Under the pieces are notes generated by a model. That model was given only the letters and a program-made list of their open reading frames with translations. It made no database searches and had not been told where the DNA came from. Below are positions 9,913 to 19,533 of a stretch of 64,000 nt of DNA, one piece after another. The DNA comes from Salinirussus salinus (GTDB lineage: Archaea > Halobacteriota > Halobacteria > Halobacteriales > Haloarculaceae): positions 310,001-374,000 of the forward strand of contig NZ_WOWO01000001.1 of NCBI RefSeq assembly GCF_009831455.1. Direction: 5' to 3'. A program made the position numbers and the translations under genes. Position 1 is the stretch's first letter. Each line of letters starts with the position of its first letter.

Positions 9913-12321
9913 TCAGTCGCCGACGACCGCGACGCTCGAGACCTCGAACCGCGCACCGCCGTCGCTCCCCTCCGTCACCCGGACCTCCCAGCCGTGGGCG
10001 TCGGCCACCCGCTCGACGATGGCGAGCCCGAAGCCGACTCCGCCCTCGGCGGTCGAGTATCCGGCGTCGAACACCGCCTCGCGCTCCTCGGCGGGGATCC
10101 CCGGCCCGTCGTCCGCCACGTAGAACCCCTCGTCATCGGAAAGCGTACCGACCCGGACCGTGACGTCCGCGCTGTCCTCCGGAGCCTGCGACCGGGGGCT
10201 CGTCGAGCCATGCTCGACGGCGTTCCCCAGGAGATTCCCGACGAGCTGCCTGAGCTGGCTCGGGTCGGCCTCGATGGTCGCGGTATCCCGAACTGTCAGG
10301 GCGGCGTCGGCGGTCGCGACGTCTCCCCAGGCTTGCCGGACCACGCCCTCGAGGCCGACCGGTTCGGGGTCGACCGCTTCCCGGCCCTGCCTGGCCAGCG
10401 TCAGGATGTCGCCGATCAGCGTCTCCATCCGGTCCAGCGCGTCGGAAGCGTGCCCGAGGTGGTGGCTGTCACAGTCGTCAGCAGCGAGCTCGAGCCGGGC
10501 GGTGGCGACGTTCAGCGGGTTCCGCAGATCGTGTGAAACGGCGTTCGCGAACTCCTCGAGCCGGTCGTTCTTGCGCTCGAGTTCCGCCCGGCGGTCGACA
10601 CGCTCGAACGCCGCCTCCATCGCGGTGGCGAGGATCTGCGCGAGGAAGGCGTCGGTCTCGTCGAAGGTCGCGGGCTCGGTGGCTCCCGCCGACAGGAGCC
10701 CGCGTTCCCCGACCGGGACGACCATGAGGCTCTGGAGCGGCGTCCCGGCGTCGACGGCGCGGTCGTGACGGCCGATGTCGTCGAGCAGCGTGAGTTCCCC
10801 CGACTCGAAGGCCTCCCAGCTGACGCTGCCGTCGTCGGGGCCGAAGACCGGGCGGTCCTCGAAGACCTCGTCGACCCGGTCGCTGGATGCGACCGGCACG
10901 AGCCCGTCCTCGTCGGGGTCGTACAGCCGGACCATCGCCAGGGGAAAACCCAGCACGCTCTCGGCCTCCTCGACGGCACGGTCGGCGACGGCCCGGTCTC
11001 CCTCGGCCTGCATCAGCGAGAGGGTCGCGTCGTGGAGGCGTTCGAGCCGGCGGAGGCTCTCCCGGCGCCGGTTTGCCTGCTCGACGCGGTCCAGGGCGGT
11101 GGTGAGCGTCGTCGCCAGGATCTCGCTGAGCGTCTCGTCGGTGTCGGTGAAGGCGTGGGGTTCGTCGGAGGAGACGACGAAGACGCCGTGGCCCTCGATC
11201 GGGTACAGCAGCACGCTCCGGGCGGGCGTGGGCTCGGTCAGCGGCTCGTAGGTTTCGGTGTCGCCGATCCGTCGCGGCTCGCTGCTGCGGAAGACGTCCC
11301 ACACGAGCTCGGCACGGGACCCCTCCGGGCCGTCCATCGGGTAGGAGGGCAGCTCGTCGAAGGCGTCGTAGACCCCACCGACGACGGCAGCCGGTTCGAG
11401 CGCGTCGCCGGCGTCGTTCAGGAGGTGGACGCCGCTCAGCGGGGCACCGATGAGGTCGTCGGCGGCCTCCGTGGCGACCCGGACCGTCTCCTCGACAGTC
11501 TCGGTCTCCATGAGCAACTGGGTCCGCCCCTGGAGTTCGTCGAGCTTCTGCTGGCGCCGCTCGCGTTCGGTGACGTCCTGAAACAGCGAGAAGACCGCGA
11601 CGACCTCGCCGCCGTCGTCGGTGACGACGCGGTTGTGCCACTCGCAGACGATCCGCTCGCCGTCCTTGCGGACGTTCTCGTCGACGCTGTGGTAGCCGCC
11701 CTCGCCCGCCGCCAGCGCGGAGGTGACCTCGTCGACGTCGTCGTAGCTGTCCTCCGTGACGAGCGCCTCCCAGGTCTCCCCGCGGAGCTCCGCCTCCGAG
11801 TAGCCGAGGATCTCCTCGCCGGCCTCGTTGACGCGGACGATCTCGAAGTCGCTGTCGTACTCGAGCACGCCGAGTGGCGACTGCTCGATGAACAGCGAGA
11901 GCCGCTTCTGGCTGGCTTCGAGTTCGCGTCGGGAGCGGTACTGCTCGACCACGTTCCCGACCCGGTTTGCGAGCACCGCGTACTGGCTGGTCCCGGTCTC
12001 CTTCTGGAGGTAGTCGGTGACGCCCGCGGAGATGGCGTCGCTCGCGACCTCCTCGCTGCCCTTCCCGGTGAACAGGACGAACGGGAGGTCGGGGTAGTCC
12101 TCGCGGACGGACTCGAGGAGGTCGATGCCGTTCTGCCCGGGCATGTCGTAATCGGAGACGATACAGTCGACCTCGCGGTCGGTAAGCGCCGAAAGCGCCT
12201 CCTCCGCGCCGGTCGCCGTATCGACGGTGAACCGCTCGTCCTCGCGCTCGAGGAACGTCGCCGCCACGTCGGCGAGGTCGGGTTCGTCGTCGACGAGGAG
12301 CACCCGGACGACAGCAGTCAT
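9913..12321 (-). CDS. Receiver-PAS-GAF-GAF hybrid sensor histidine kinase
   Basis: An 802-residue cytoplasmic sensor without membrane segments. In order: a CheY receiver (about 1-120, with DDEPD and SDYDMPGQNGIDLLE), a PAS domain (about 150-270, ending FSLFQDVTERERR), two GAF domains (about 280-430 and 440-600), a dimerisation helix with the H-box NAVSHDLRNPLN, and a HATPase domain with NLLGNAVEH, DDGPGIP and GVGFGLAIVERVADAHGW. The architecture matches the bacterio-opsin-activator-related kinases of haloarchaea that sense small molecules, redox state or light through GAF/PAS. ATG 12321 is chosen; a GTG lies nine codons upstream. No partner regulator is adjacent. Confidence 0.9.
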   Translation of the reverse strand: MTAVVRVLLVDDEPDLADVAATFLEREDERFTVDTATGAEEALSALTDREVDCIVSDYDMPGQNGIDLLESVREDYPDLPFVLFTGKGSEEVASDAISAGVTDYLQKETGTSQYAVLANRVGNVVEQYRSRRELEASQKRLSLFIEQSPLGVLEYDSDFEIVRVNEAGEEILGYSEAELRGETWEALVTEDSYDDVDEVTSALAAGEGGYHSVDENVRKDGERIVCEWHNRVVTDDGGEVVAVFSLFQDVTERERRQQKLDELQGRTQLLMETETVEETVRVATEAADDLIGAPLSGVHLLNDAGDALEPAAVVGGVYDAFDELPSYPMDGPEGSRAELVWDVFRSSEPRRIGDTETYEPLTEPTPARSVLLYPIEGHGVFVVSSDEPHAFTDTDETLSEILATTLTTALDRVEQANRRRESLRRLERLHDATLSLMQAEGDRAVADRAVEEAESVLGFPLAMVRLYDPDEDGLVPVASSDRVDEVFEDRPVFGPDDGSVSWEAFESGELTLLDDIGRHDRAVDAGTPLQSLMVVPVGERGLLSAGATEPATFDETDAFLAQILATAMEAAFERVDRRAELERKNDRLEEFANAVSHDLRNPLNVATARLELAADDCDSHHLGHASDALDRMETLIGDILTLARQGREAVDPEPVGLEGVVRQAWGDVATADAALTVRDTATIEADPSQLRQLVGNLLGNAVEHGSTSPRSQAPEDSADVTVRVGTLSDDEGFYVADDGPGIPAEEREAVFDAGYSTAEGGVGFGLAIVERVADAHGWEVRVTEGSDGGARFEVSSVAVVGD

Positions 12322-12453
12322 TGTGCGTACACGAGCACTCAGCCCCATAACCGTTCTGGGACCGGATCCGGAACTGATACCGGCCGACCGGCCACCTTCT
12401 CCTCGCTCCCGACGGCCGTCCGTTCGCTCCTCGTCCGGCCCCCGCGAGCGCCC

Positions 12454-13398
12454 CTACACCGGGGTGAACCAGTCGGCGTAAGCCTCCGGGGCGTCCTCGA
12501 TGACCTCGAAGAACTTCGTCTGGATCTCGTCGGTGACCGGCCCCTTCGTCCCCTCGCCGATGACGTTGTCGTCGACGCTGCGGATCGGCGTCACCTCCGC
12601 CGCGGTCCCGGTAAAGAACAGCTCGTCGGCGGTGTACAGCTCGCCCCGGGAGATGGAGACGGTGTCGTGGACCTCGTAGCCGAGGTCCTCGGCGATCTCG
12701 ATGACGGACTGGCGGGTGATCCCGTCGAGGATCGACTCCGACAGACCCGTGGTGTACAGCTCCCCGTCCCGGACCAGAAAGAGGTTCTCGCCGGGCCCCT
12801 CGGCGACGTTGCCCTCCTTGTTGAGGACGATGGCTTCGACGTAGCCGTTCGAATCCGCCTCCAGGGAGGCCAGCACGCTGTTGACGTAGGCGCCGGTGGT
12901 CTTGGAGTTCGTCGGGATCTGGCTGGAGGCGTGTTTCCGCCAGGAGGAGACGGCGACGTCGACCCCCTCCTCGAGGGCCTCCTCGCCGAGGTACGCGCCC
13001 CACGGCCAGACGGCGACGGTGACGCTGACCGGCGCGCCCCGCGGGTCGACGCCCAGCGGCCCGTGTCCCCGGAAGGCCAGCGGACGGATGTAACACGAAT
13101 CGAGCCCCTCCCGGCGGATGAGCTCGAGGGTCGCCTCCGTGAGTTCGTCGCGGTCGAAGGGGATCTCCATGTCGTAGGGTTTGGCGGACTGGTAGAACCG
13201 GTCGAGGTGCTCGTCCCACCGGAAGACCGCCGACCCCTTCGCGGTGTCGTAACACCGGACCCCCTCGAAGACCCCGGTCCCGTAGTGCAGGGCATGCGAG
13301 AGGACGTGCGTGGTCGCGTCCTCGAAGTCGACGAACTCGCCGTCCATCCAGACTTCCTCGACGCCCTCGAACATCTCGGGCCGGTCGGCGTCGCTCAC
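12454..13398 (-). CDS. ilvE: Branched-chain amino acid aminotransferase
   Basis: A fold-type IV PLP aminotransferase of about 314 residues. It transfers the amino group between glutamate and the 2-keto acids of Leu, Ile and Val. Motifs: HYGTGVFEGVRCY near the N-terminus, catalytic Lys166 in NSKTTGAYVNS, and EGPGENLFLV and ILDGITRQSVIEIA in the C-terminal half. GTG 13398 is chosen as start; GTG 13407 is equally possible. It stands alone between two genes on the same strand with separate leaders. The last residues DWFTPV are a usual haloarchaeal ending. Confidence 0.93.
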   Translation of the reverse strand: MSDADRPEMFEGVEEVWMDGEFVDFEDATTHVLSHALHYGTGVFEGVRCYDTAKGSAVFRWDEHLDRFYQSAKPYDMEIPFDRDELTEATLELIRREGLDSCYIRPLAFRGHGPLGVDPRGAPVSVTVAVWPWGAYLGEEALEEGVDVAVSSWRKHASSQIPTNSKTTGAYVNSVLASLEADSNGYVEAIVLNKEGNVAEGPGENLFLVRDGELYTTGLSESILDGITRQSVIEIAEDLGYEVHDTVSISRGELYTADELFFTGTAAEVTPIRSVDDNVIGEGTKGPVTDEIQTKFFEVIEDAPEAYADWFTPV

Positions 13399-13523
13399 GG
13401 CGACCACCCTGCTGTCGGTCCGTCGCTGTCGGCGTGCATACCCGGACGCAGGACGGCCACCGTTAAGAGTCTTGACGGTTCGGCGGCGGGCTCCGGAGCC
13501 CGACGGGTGGCCGACGACGCCCC

Positions 13524-14183
13524 TTACCCGAGCTGTGCGACCAGGTCCCGGCCCTCGACGTAGGGGACGTCGTGGCGGCGGGCGTAGTCGGCGGCGGCGG
13601 ACGGCGAGAGCGCCCCGCCGGTAGTGTCGTCGAGCATCTCACAGACCACGACCGCGGGAGCCACGCCGGCTGCCTCCGTGAGGGCGACCCCGAGTTCGGT
13701 GTGGCCCCGGCGGTCCGCGAGCAGGCCCGGGGCCGCACGGAGGAGGTGGACGTGGCCGGGTGTCCGGAAGTCGCTCGCGAAGTCCGCGCTCGCGGGGTCG
13801 GCGGCCGCAGCGCCCAGTTCCCGGATGGTGAGCGCGCGGTCCTCGTCGGTGATCCCCGTCCGGGTGTCGCGGTGGTTGACCGGCAACGAGAAGGAGGAGC
13901 GGTCGTCGTAGGCGAGCTCGTGGTCGGCGGCCGCGGGGTGGTCGATGTGCTCCTGGAGGAACGGGAGGCCGAAGGTATCCGCGACCGCGTCCGAGACGGC
14001 GACACAGACCAGCCCGCCGGCGTCGTTTCGCAGGCGGGCGACGGCCTCCGGCGTGACGGCGCCGGCGGGGTAGACGAGGTCGGTCTCGCCCTCGCGGTCG
14101 GCGGCGTCGTGGATGCAGACCGGCCGCCCCTCCCGGAAAGCCCCGATTGCCGCAGTCACGCCAGCCTGCTCACCCTTCGACAT
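13524..14183 (-). CDS. ribB: 3,4-dihydroxy-2-butanone 4-phosphate synthase
   Basis: A 219-residue enzyme that converts ribulose 5-phosphate to 3,4-dihydroxy-2-butanone 4-phosphate and formate for riboflavin. The loop [15 protein letters not shown] carries the acidic Mg-binding residues, and [14 protein letters not shown] completes the active site. Haloarchaeal RibB lacks the bacterial RibA fusion, as here. Its start overlaps the 3' end of the rbkR gene by 14 bases, so the two riboflavin genes are co-transcribed and coupled. Confidence 0.93.
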   Translation of the reverse strand: MSKGEQAGVTAAIGAFREGRPVCIHDAADREGETDLVYPAGAVTPEAVARLRNDAGGLVCVAVSDAVADTFGLPFLQEHIDHPAAADHELAYDDRSSFSLPVNHRDTRTGITDEDRALTIRELGAAAADPASADFASDFRTPGHVHLLRAAPGLLADRRGHTELGVALTEAAGVAPAVVVCEMLDDTTGGALSPSAAADYARRHDVPYVEGRDLVAQLG

Positions 14184-14898
14184 CGACGGTCACCTCGTCG
14201 CCGTCCTCCAGTTCGAGGTCGTCCCGGAGCCGCACCGGCGCGATCACCTCGAGGTGGTCGTCGCCGTGGTGGGTCCGCTCGGGCGTGATCACGTGGGCCT
14301 CGGTGCAGGTGCCCGCGTCGGCCTCGAGGGTCGCGGGGTAGCAGTAGGCGGGTCCGTAGGACCGGTCGTCGCTCTCCCAGCCCTCGATCGTGACTGGCTC
14401 GAAGGAGCTCAGCCGGGCGCGCTTGCGCACGCTGTCGGGCGTGAGGTCGATGTTCAGCGTGCCGGCGAAAGGCTCGTACCCCAGCTTCTCGACGAACTGG
14501 CGCATGTACCCCTCGAGGGTAATGTAGTGACGGCCCTCGCCCATCCCGCTGGTGACGGTCCCCGAGAGCGTGACACCGGTGTCGCGCTCGAAGACCTGGC
14601 GGTAGTCGGCGTACTCGGCCTGGAGGCGCTGGGCTCCCCGCTCGGTGACCTCGACCCACTGCCCGTCGCCGACGACGTCGCGGTCGAGGTATCCGCCCTC
14701 CTCGAGGCGCTGGAGGCGTCGCGAGGCGGTCTGGGTCGAGGCGTCCAGCCGCTCGCCCAGCCCCGAACAGGAGATCTTCTCCTGGCTGTCGAGCGCGCCG
14801 AGCAGGGCGAGGTGTTTGAGCGTGAGCACCCCGTCGGCCCCGAGCGCCCGCTGCTGTTCTGGCATATCCCGGGCTTTGCTCTCACCTGTGATAAGCAT
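14170..14898 (-). CDS. rbkR: CTP-dependent riboflavin kinase / regulator RbkR
   Basis: A 242-residue bifunctional protein. Residues about 20-90 form a winged helix ([20 protein letters not shown]), and residues about 100-242 form the DUF120 riboflavin kinase with [10 protein letters not shown] and FAGTLNIDL, which uses CTP to make FMN. RbkR proteins couple kinase and repressor roles and control rib genes in archaea; the overlap with ribB supports this. ATG 14898 is chosen because 14916 would only add a few residues; ATG 14865 (MPEQQR) is also possible. A TATA-like element is not clear. Confidence 0.9.
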   Translation of the reverse strand: MLITGESKARDMPEQQRALGADGVLTLKHLALLGALDSQEKISCSGLGERLDASTQTASRRLQRLEEGGYLDRDVVGDGQWVEVTERGAQRLQAEYADYRQVFERDTGVTLSGTVTSGMGEGRHYITLEGYMRQFVEKLGYEPFAGTLNIDLTPDSVRKRARLSSFEPVTIEGWESDDRSYGPAYCYPATLEADAGTCTEAHVITPERTHHGDDHLEVIAPVRLRDDLELEDGDEVTVDVEG

Positions 14899-14934
14899 AC
14901 CGGATGTGTGACGCATCCCAGATCCGTGAACGTG

Positions 14935-15513
14935 TTAGTCGTCTTCGAAGAGTTCCTGGACGTCGCGCTCCTCGGTGTCGCCGAAGCCGGCGCTGAGCAC
15001 CCGCGTCAGGGCGTCCTCGACGGACTCGCCGGTCTCCTCGTAGCGGTCGGGCTCGACCTCGACGACGAAGCCGGTCGTGATGTTGGGCGCCGTCGGGAGA
15101 AAGAGGAGTTCGCGGCCGTCGTCGGTTTTCTTGCCGGTTTTGAAGGCAGTCATCCGGAGGCCGTCCCAAGTCTCGACCTTGACGGGGGCCTGGAGCTCGT
15201 CGGTGCCGCCGACGGCCGTCTCGACGGCCATCTTCGAGGCGTTGTAGACCACGCGGAGGCCGGGGATCTGGTTGACTACGTCGTCGAGGACGCCCTCGAC
15301 CACGCCCCCCAGTGCGGTCCGCATCAGGTAGCCGATGGCGAAGACCAGGAGGACGAAGACGACGAGCGTGACCGCGACCCGCAGCGGCGGCGGGTCGACG
15401 GCCACCGGAACGGTCGCGAGCTGGCCGTACAGCCAGCTGACGACGAAGGCCACCACCAGAAGCGGGACGAGGACGACCAGTCCGCTGGCGAAGTCGCGTT
15501 TCCAGCCGGCCAT
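14935..15513 (-). CDS. DUF502 family membrane protein
   Basis: A 192-residue protein with two N-terminal membrane helices (about 10-30, LVVLVPLLVVAFVVSWLY, and 47-67, VAVTLVVFVLLVFAIGYL). A soluble domain follows, typical of DUF502 (IPGLRVVYNASKMAVE, LLFLPTAPNITTGFVVEV). Function is unknown in bacteria and archaea; plant homologues (COV) affect vascular patterning. The gene lies between rbkR and the proline dehydrogenase gene on the same strand, but with gaps of 35 or more bases. Confidence 0.85.
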   Translation of the reverse strand: MAGWKRDFASGLVVLVPLLVVAFVVSWLYGQLATVPVAVDPPPLRVAVTLVVFVLLVFAIGYLMRTALGGVVEGVLDDVVNQIPGLRVVYNASKMAVETAVGGTDELQAPVKVETWDGLRMTAFKTGKKTDDGRELLFLPTAPNITTGFVVEVEPDRYEETGESVEDALTRVLSAGFGDTEERDVQELFEDD

Positions 15514-15546
15514 TACCGCTCCTCACAGCGGCGTGGTAATGAGCCT

Positions 15547-16455
15547 TCAGGTCCCCAGCAGCGCCCGGGCTGCGAAGGCGGCGTTCTCCCACCGCTCGGT
15601 CACCCGCCGGGAGAAGTAGGAGAGCCACCGCCGGCCGTAGGGGACGTACTGCCAGACGTCGCGGCGGCTCGCCAGGTCGTACTGGACGTCCGTCCGGACG
15701 CCCATCAGCATCTGCACCTCGTAGGGGGTCCCGTGGGCCTCGTGTAGCGTCGCCGCGCGCGCGAGCATTGCCGGGTCGTGGCTGGCCACGGCGACCCGGT
15801 CGTGGGTCCGGAACAGCCGCTCCAGACACGCCTCGTAGGCCTCGTCGACCTGCTCGACCCCGCTGTATCCCTCGCCTGTCGGCGGGTCGTAGGCACCCTT
15901 GACGAGCCTGACCACGCCGCCAGCGTCGGCCAGGCGGTCGATATCGTCGGGCGTGCGCGCGAGGTTCGCCTGCAGGCACACCCCGACGTCCCGGCCCGCG
16001 CGGGCGTGTTCCTCGTAGGCCGAAAGCGTCGCCTCCACCGTTTCCGGGCCCTCCATGTCGACCCAGACGAAGACGCCGCGGTCGTCGGCGTGCTCGATGA
16101 CGGTGCCGAGGTTCTCCCGGAAGACCGCCTCGTCGGCCGCCAGCCCCAGCTGTGTGGGCTTGACCGAGAGCCGTGCCCGCAGGTCCGCGCTCGCGACGTC
16201 CTCGACGAGCCGGCGGTAGGCGGCGGCGTCGGCGTCGGCCGGGCCGCGGTCGCCGTAGTGCTCGCCGAGCAGGTTCACGATCGCGCCGACCGACCGGTCG
16301 TTGAGCTGGCGGGCGTGTTCGAGGGCGGTGGCGGGCTCCTCGCCGGCGACGAACCGGCGGGCGACGGGCGGCAGCATACCCGGAGGTAGCCCGCCGGCGG
16401 GAAAGAGGCTGTCGGGCTCGACTGTCGCGTCCTGCCGTCGGAGGGTTCCCCGCAA
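15547..16455 (-). CDS. Proline dehydrogenase
   Basis: A 302-residue FAD-dependent proline dehydrogenase (monofunctional PutA/PRODH barrel). It oxidises proline to pyrroline-5-carboxylate and passes electrons to the membrane quinone pool. Recognisable segments are RLSVKPTQLG, FVWVDMEGPETVE, RLVKGAYDPP, VAVASHDPAML and EVQMLMGVRTDVQ, which line the FAD and substrate sites. Length matches monofunctional archaeal and Bacillus-type enzymes. No pyrroline-5-carboxylate dehydrogenase is in the window. Confidence 0.9.
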   Translation of the reverse strand: MRGTLRRQDATVEPDSLFPAGGLPPGMLPPVARRFVAGEEPATALEHARQLNDRSVGAIVNLLGEHYGDRGPADADAAAYRRLVEDVASADLRARLSVKPTQLGLAADEAVFRENLGTVIEHADDRGVFVWVDMEGPETVEATLSAYEEHARAGRDVGVCLQANLARTPDDIDRLADAGGVVRLVKGAYDPPTGEGYSGVEQVDEAYEACLERLFRTHDRVAVASHDPAMLARAATLHEAHGTPYEVQMLMGVRTDVQYDLASRRDVWQYVPYGRRWLSYFSRRVTERWENAAFAARALLGT

Positions 16456-16530
16456 GGGGTGAGGTGGACACGACGGCGCGGCGGGCGCGGGATCCGGGGA
16501 CGTTAAGGGGCGGCCTGTCGACCCGCCGGC

Positions 16531-17076
16531 ATGGACGCGGTCGCGACGGTCGCCACGGCGCTGTGGGCGATGTTACCTGCATACGTCCCCAACAACGCCG
16601 CCGTCCTGTTCGGGGGCGGCCCCCCCATCGACGGCGGGCGGACGATGGGCGGTCGGCGCCTGCTCGGCGACGGCAAGACCTGGCGGGGGACCGCCGCCGG
16701 CTGGCTCGCCGGGGTCGGGGTGGGGCTGCTGTTGCGGGAGCTCCGAGACCCCGTCAGCGACGCGCTCGGGGTCGCGCTCCCGACACTCCCGCTCGCGGCG
16801 GCACTCGCCCTCCCTCTGGGAGCGATGCTCGGCGATATCGGCGCCTCCTTCCTGAAGCGCCGGACCGGCCGCGAGCGCGGCGCGCCCTTCCCCGGCGTCG
16901 ACCAGCTCGACTTTGTGGTCGGGGCGCTCCTGCTCGGGGCCGTGGCGGCGCCCTCGTGGTTTTTCGAGACCTTCACCCTGCCCGTCCTGGCGGTGGTGCT
17001 GGTCATCACGCCCGTGCTGCACGTAATAACCAATGCCATCGCGTACGTGCTCGGGCTGAAATCGGAGCCGTGGTGA
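16531..17076 (+). CDS. carS: CDP-archaeol synthase CarS
   Basis: A 181-residue integral membrane enzyme (DUF46) that activates digeranylgeranylglyceryl phosphate with CTP, giving CDP-archaeol for archaeal ether lipids. There are about five hydrophobic segments. The conserved loops are [31 protein letters not shown] and [28 protein letters not shown], of which the GDGKTWRG loop and the basic KRRTGR loop face the nucleotide. It is divergent from the proline dehydrogenase gene with about 75 bases between. Confidence 0.93.
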   Translation: MDAVATVATALWAMLPAYVPNNAAVLFGGGPPIDGGRTMGGRRLLGDGKTWRGTAAGWLAGVGVGLLLRELRDPVSDALGVALPTLPLAAALALPLGAMLGDIGASFLKRRTGRERGAPFPGVDQLDFVVGALLLGAVAAPSWFFETFTLPVLAVVLVITPVLHVITNAIAYVLGLKSEPW

Positions 17077-17688
17077 GACTGCCCGCGTGTAGCGTTTCGT
17101 GGCTGTTTGACCACACGCCGCCGGAGCGGGCCGAGACCGGTGAGCGGTCAGTCGTCGCGAACGGCGCCGCCTCAGTCGCCGTGAGAGGACGACGCTAGCC
17201 CGGATGAGAGAAGTGGCCTCCGTGGGGGGAGTCAGTGTCCGGGACCAGCGCGCAGCGCAAGCCAATAGCCGGTCGGAAATCGCCACAGCGGCCAGGCGGG
17301 GCTCGGCGGCGACCGCGCAGCTGCCGGCAGCGGGTAATGCTGACAGCGGAACACAGCCTGCTATCGACCGGGACCAAATTCCGGGCCGGTTCAATGTTCG
17401 ATATTGTGGCGGGGTATTTATGTGGACCTGCCCGAGGCGAGGTATGTGGCTACGTGTGCGGAGTCAGCTGTCGGCGTCGGCGACACCGGACACCGATCAC
17501 CCCGTCTACCTGCCGTCGCGACACGAGAAATCCGGGCTGGCGGCCGGGGACGAGGGCAGGCAGGCACCGTACTTCTCTCCCGCAGTCGGCCGGTCCCGGA
17601 GACCACCACAGACCACCTCGCGGCCGACGAGCGAGCCAGGGAATCCTGGGGTCCGGCCGCCACTCCGGCACTCGGGAGACCGTCGGTC
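17077..17688. other. Long leader with promoter and doubtful small ORF
   Basis: About 610 bases without a firm gene. A TATA-like tatttat near 17416 lies 26 nt upstream of an ATG at 17442 that opens an 83-codon frame ending in ATGA exactly at the start of the next gene. The encoded peptide (MWLRVRSQLSASATPDTDH...) is basic, unlike haloarchaeal proteins, so it may be a leader rather than a gene. Upstream of 17410 nothing is recognised. Confidence 0.35.
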
Positions 17689-18261
17689 ATGACCGACGGC
17701 GAGGATCCGGTCGTGCTGGTCGTTGAGGACGAACGCGACCTCGCTGATTCATTCGCCGCGTTGCTGGACGGCGACTACAGCGTCCGGGTCGCGTACGACG
17801 CCCGGGCTGCGGTCGACCTGTACGACGAAACCGTCGACGTCGCCCTGCTCGACCGGCACATGCCCGGTCCGTCCGGTGACGAGGTTCTTCAGCACATTCG
17901 CGACGAGCCGGGGGACTGCGGCGTGGGGATGCTCACGGCTGTCGACCCGGCCCCGGATATCGCCGATATGGCGTTCGACGAGTACATCCTCAAGCCCGCC
18001 AGCCGGAACGAACTAACGTCGCTCGTCGAATCCCTCCTGCGACGGACGACGTGTGATGAAGCGCTCCGACGACACTACCGGCTGACGAACAAGATTGCCT
18101 TGCTCGAGGAGCACCTCGAGCCCGCCGAACTGTCGGCCAGCGAAGAGTACCAGCGTCTGCAAGCGGAACTGGCCGACATCGACCGGACCGCCTCTGAGGC
18201 CGTCGCGGAGCTGGACTCCGAAGACGTCGGGGCCATCCTCCACTCCGATTCAGAACCGTGA
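17689..18261 (+). CDS. HalX-domain response regulator
   Basis: A 190-residue receiver plus HalX protein. The receiver has ED at 13-14, phospho-acceptor Asp55 in VALLDRHMPG and Lys102 in EYILKPAS; the HalX helices occupy about 115-180. It is the first gene of a three-gene block in which each stop overlaps the next start (18258, 18865). The ATG is chosen because upstream in-frame codons run through a non-acidic leader. It probably relays a signal to, or from, the two downstream proteins. Confidence 0.88.
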   Translation: MTDGEDPVVLVVEDERDLADSFAALLDGDYSVRVAYDARAAVDLYDETVDVALLDRHMPGPSGDEVLQHIRDEPGDCGVGMLTAVDPAPDIADMAFDEYILKPASRNELTSLVESLLRRTTCDEALRRHYRLTNKIALLEEHLEPAELSASEEYQRLQAELADIDRTASEAVAELDSEDVGAILHSDSEP

Positions 18262-18872
18262 CAGAAATGCCCAACTCGACGTCCGGAGAGGGGGTCTCGG
18301 AAGTCCCCTCGTTCGACCCCGGCACAAACGTCCTCGTCGTCGACGAGAGGGGCGAAGACGCACTGCCGTTCAGCCTCTCCCACCCGGATGCCGACGGCGG
18401 GGTCGCCGTCGTGACGACCGACCTCCCGGCTGCCTCCGTCGTCGACATTGCTCCACACCATCTCGCCGACGGCGCGCGCCTCGAAATCGTGGACTGTACT
18501 GGCGAGCCGGCAACGGTCGACACCCCCAACGTGACGTCCCTGGTTTCCGCCGACCAGGACCTCCCGTCGGTCGGAGAGGCGACCGTCGAGACCCTGCAGG
18601 GCGCGAAGACGACGCCACTGACGACCGTTCACCTCGGGTCGGTATCCAGTTTAGTGGCCCAGTCCACTGTCCAGCAGGTCTACAAGCTCCTGTACATGGT
18701 CGCGGACCAGGTGCGGGCTCACGACCTCGTGGCGTTTTACGTGTGGGATGGGCCGTCAGAAGCCAAGACACTCCGGATCCTTGGGCAGACACTCGACCGA
18801 CGGGTTTCACTCGACGGGCGCGGCGAGCCAACCGTCCGCACCTCCCCCGAGTGGAGTGGGGACGATGGATGA
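18258..18872 (+). CDS. RecA/KaiC-like protein without P-loop (DUF7504-like)
   Basis: A 204-residue acidic soluble protein. Its strands (NVLVVDERGEDAL, GVAVVTTDLPAASVVD) and the segment TTVHLGSVSSLVAQSTVQQVYKLLYMVADQ resemble the haloarchaeal DUF7504 group of inactive RecA/KaiC-like proteins. No Walker A sequence is present. Family assignment is from pattern memory only. The GTG start overlaps the end of the HalX regulator gene; ATG 18267 is an alternative. A distant look-alike is encoded at 43718. It is likely a signalling adaptor; there is no direct evidence. Confidence 0.6.
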   Translation: MTEMPNSTSGEGVSEVPSFDPGTNVLVVDERGEDALPFSLSHPDADGGVAVVTTDLPAASVVDIAPHHLADGARLEIVDCTGEPATVDTPNVTSLVSADQDLPSVGEATVETLQGAKTTPLTTVHLGSVSSLVAQSTVQQVYKLLYMVADQVRAHDLVAFYVWDGPSEAKTLRILGQTLDRRVSLDGRGEPTVRTSPEWSGDDG

Positions 18873-19533
18873 GCAGCCCGAGGGAGACATCGACGAACCG
18901 GACCCCTCGGACCCGGACGCGACGTTTGCCGCGGTAGTGGACCTCCTCGAGTCGTGGGACTCACCGAGAACCCACAACACTACCGCAGCCAGACACTTAC
19001 GTGACCACCTGGACAGGGGGTTGAACGACGACGACTCCCCTGTCTGGACTCGTGACATCGTCGAGCGGCGGCGTGGGTCGTCGTCCGCAGACCTAATCAT
19101 CAACGGAGAGATCGGGGTAAAACTCGTCGGGAGAGCCGGGTCGGCCGACCACAGCGACCTGACGGTCGTTCTCCGACTGCTCGCCGAGCGACACAACTAC
19201 CTCGCCATCTACTGGCTGGACACGTCACCCGCCGAAACGGACCACCGGCGGAACGTTGAGCGCGGGACTTCCACCACCCAGTTAGGGCTCAAACAGCTCG
19301 AATTCGTGCGAGGGCCTTCCGCCGGGTCTGGACCGACCGAGGTAGGGTGGTCAAGAGTCGGTCTCGCCGGGGTCGGGCGGCCGCTGTTCGTCGGGCTACT
19401 GTCCGTTCTTGGAGCCGGGATAGCTACGTGGCTGTTCGTCCGGTCCTCCGGTCTGAGTCGGGCGTTCCTGTTCGTCACCGCCGGTGTATTTCTCCTCTCG
19501 GTGGTACTTGGAGTCTTCTTGACATCACACTGA
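18865..19533 (+). CDS. Membrane-anchored protein of HalX operon
   Basis: A 222-residue protein. A soluble N-terminal part (1-165) includes SSSADLIINGEIGVKLVGR and VVLRLLAERHNYLAIYWLD, a pattern that could be a degenerate restriction-endonuclease-like or sensor fold. Two C-terminal membrane helices follow (about 173-195 and 200-220, LSRAFLFVTAGVFLLSVVLGV). It is not recognised as a named family. The ATG overlaps the stop of the preceding gene, so it belongs to the same operon as the HalX regulator and may be its membrane partner. Confidence 0.65.
   Translation: MDEQPEGDIDEPDPSDPDATFAAVVDLLESWDSPRTHNTTAARHLRDHLDRGLNDDDSPVWTRDIVERRRGSSSADLIINGEIGVKLVGRAGSADHSDLTVVLRLLAERHNYLAIYWLDTSPAETDHRRNVERGTSTTQLGLKQLEFVRGPSAGSGPTEVGWSRVGLAGVGRPLFVGLLSVLGAGIATWLFVRSSGLSRAFLFVTAGVFLLSVVLGVFLTSH

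Noticed and set aside
10478-13563. Open frames of more than 900 codons on both strands opposite or shifted to the sensor kinase and ilvE
   Set aside because: They are by-products of GC-rich codon bias. Their translations are Arg/Pro- or Val/Gly-rich without domains, while the kinase and ilvE frames carry clear motifs.
18865-19533. Restriction-endonuclease-like call for the third gene of the HalX operon
   Set aside because: A GEIGVKLVG strand resembles a nuclease core only loosely, and no full D-ExK set is visible. It was left as an unknown membrane-anchored protein.
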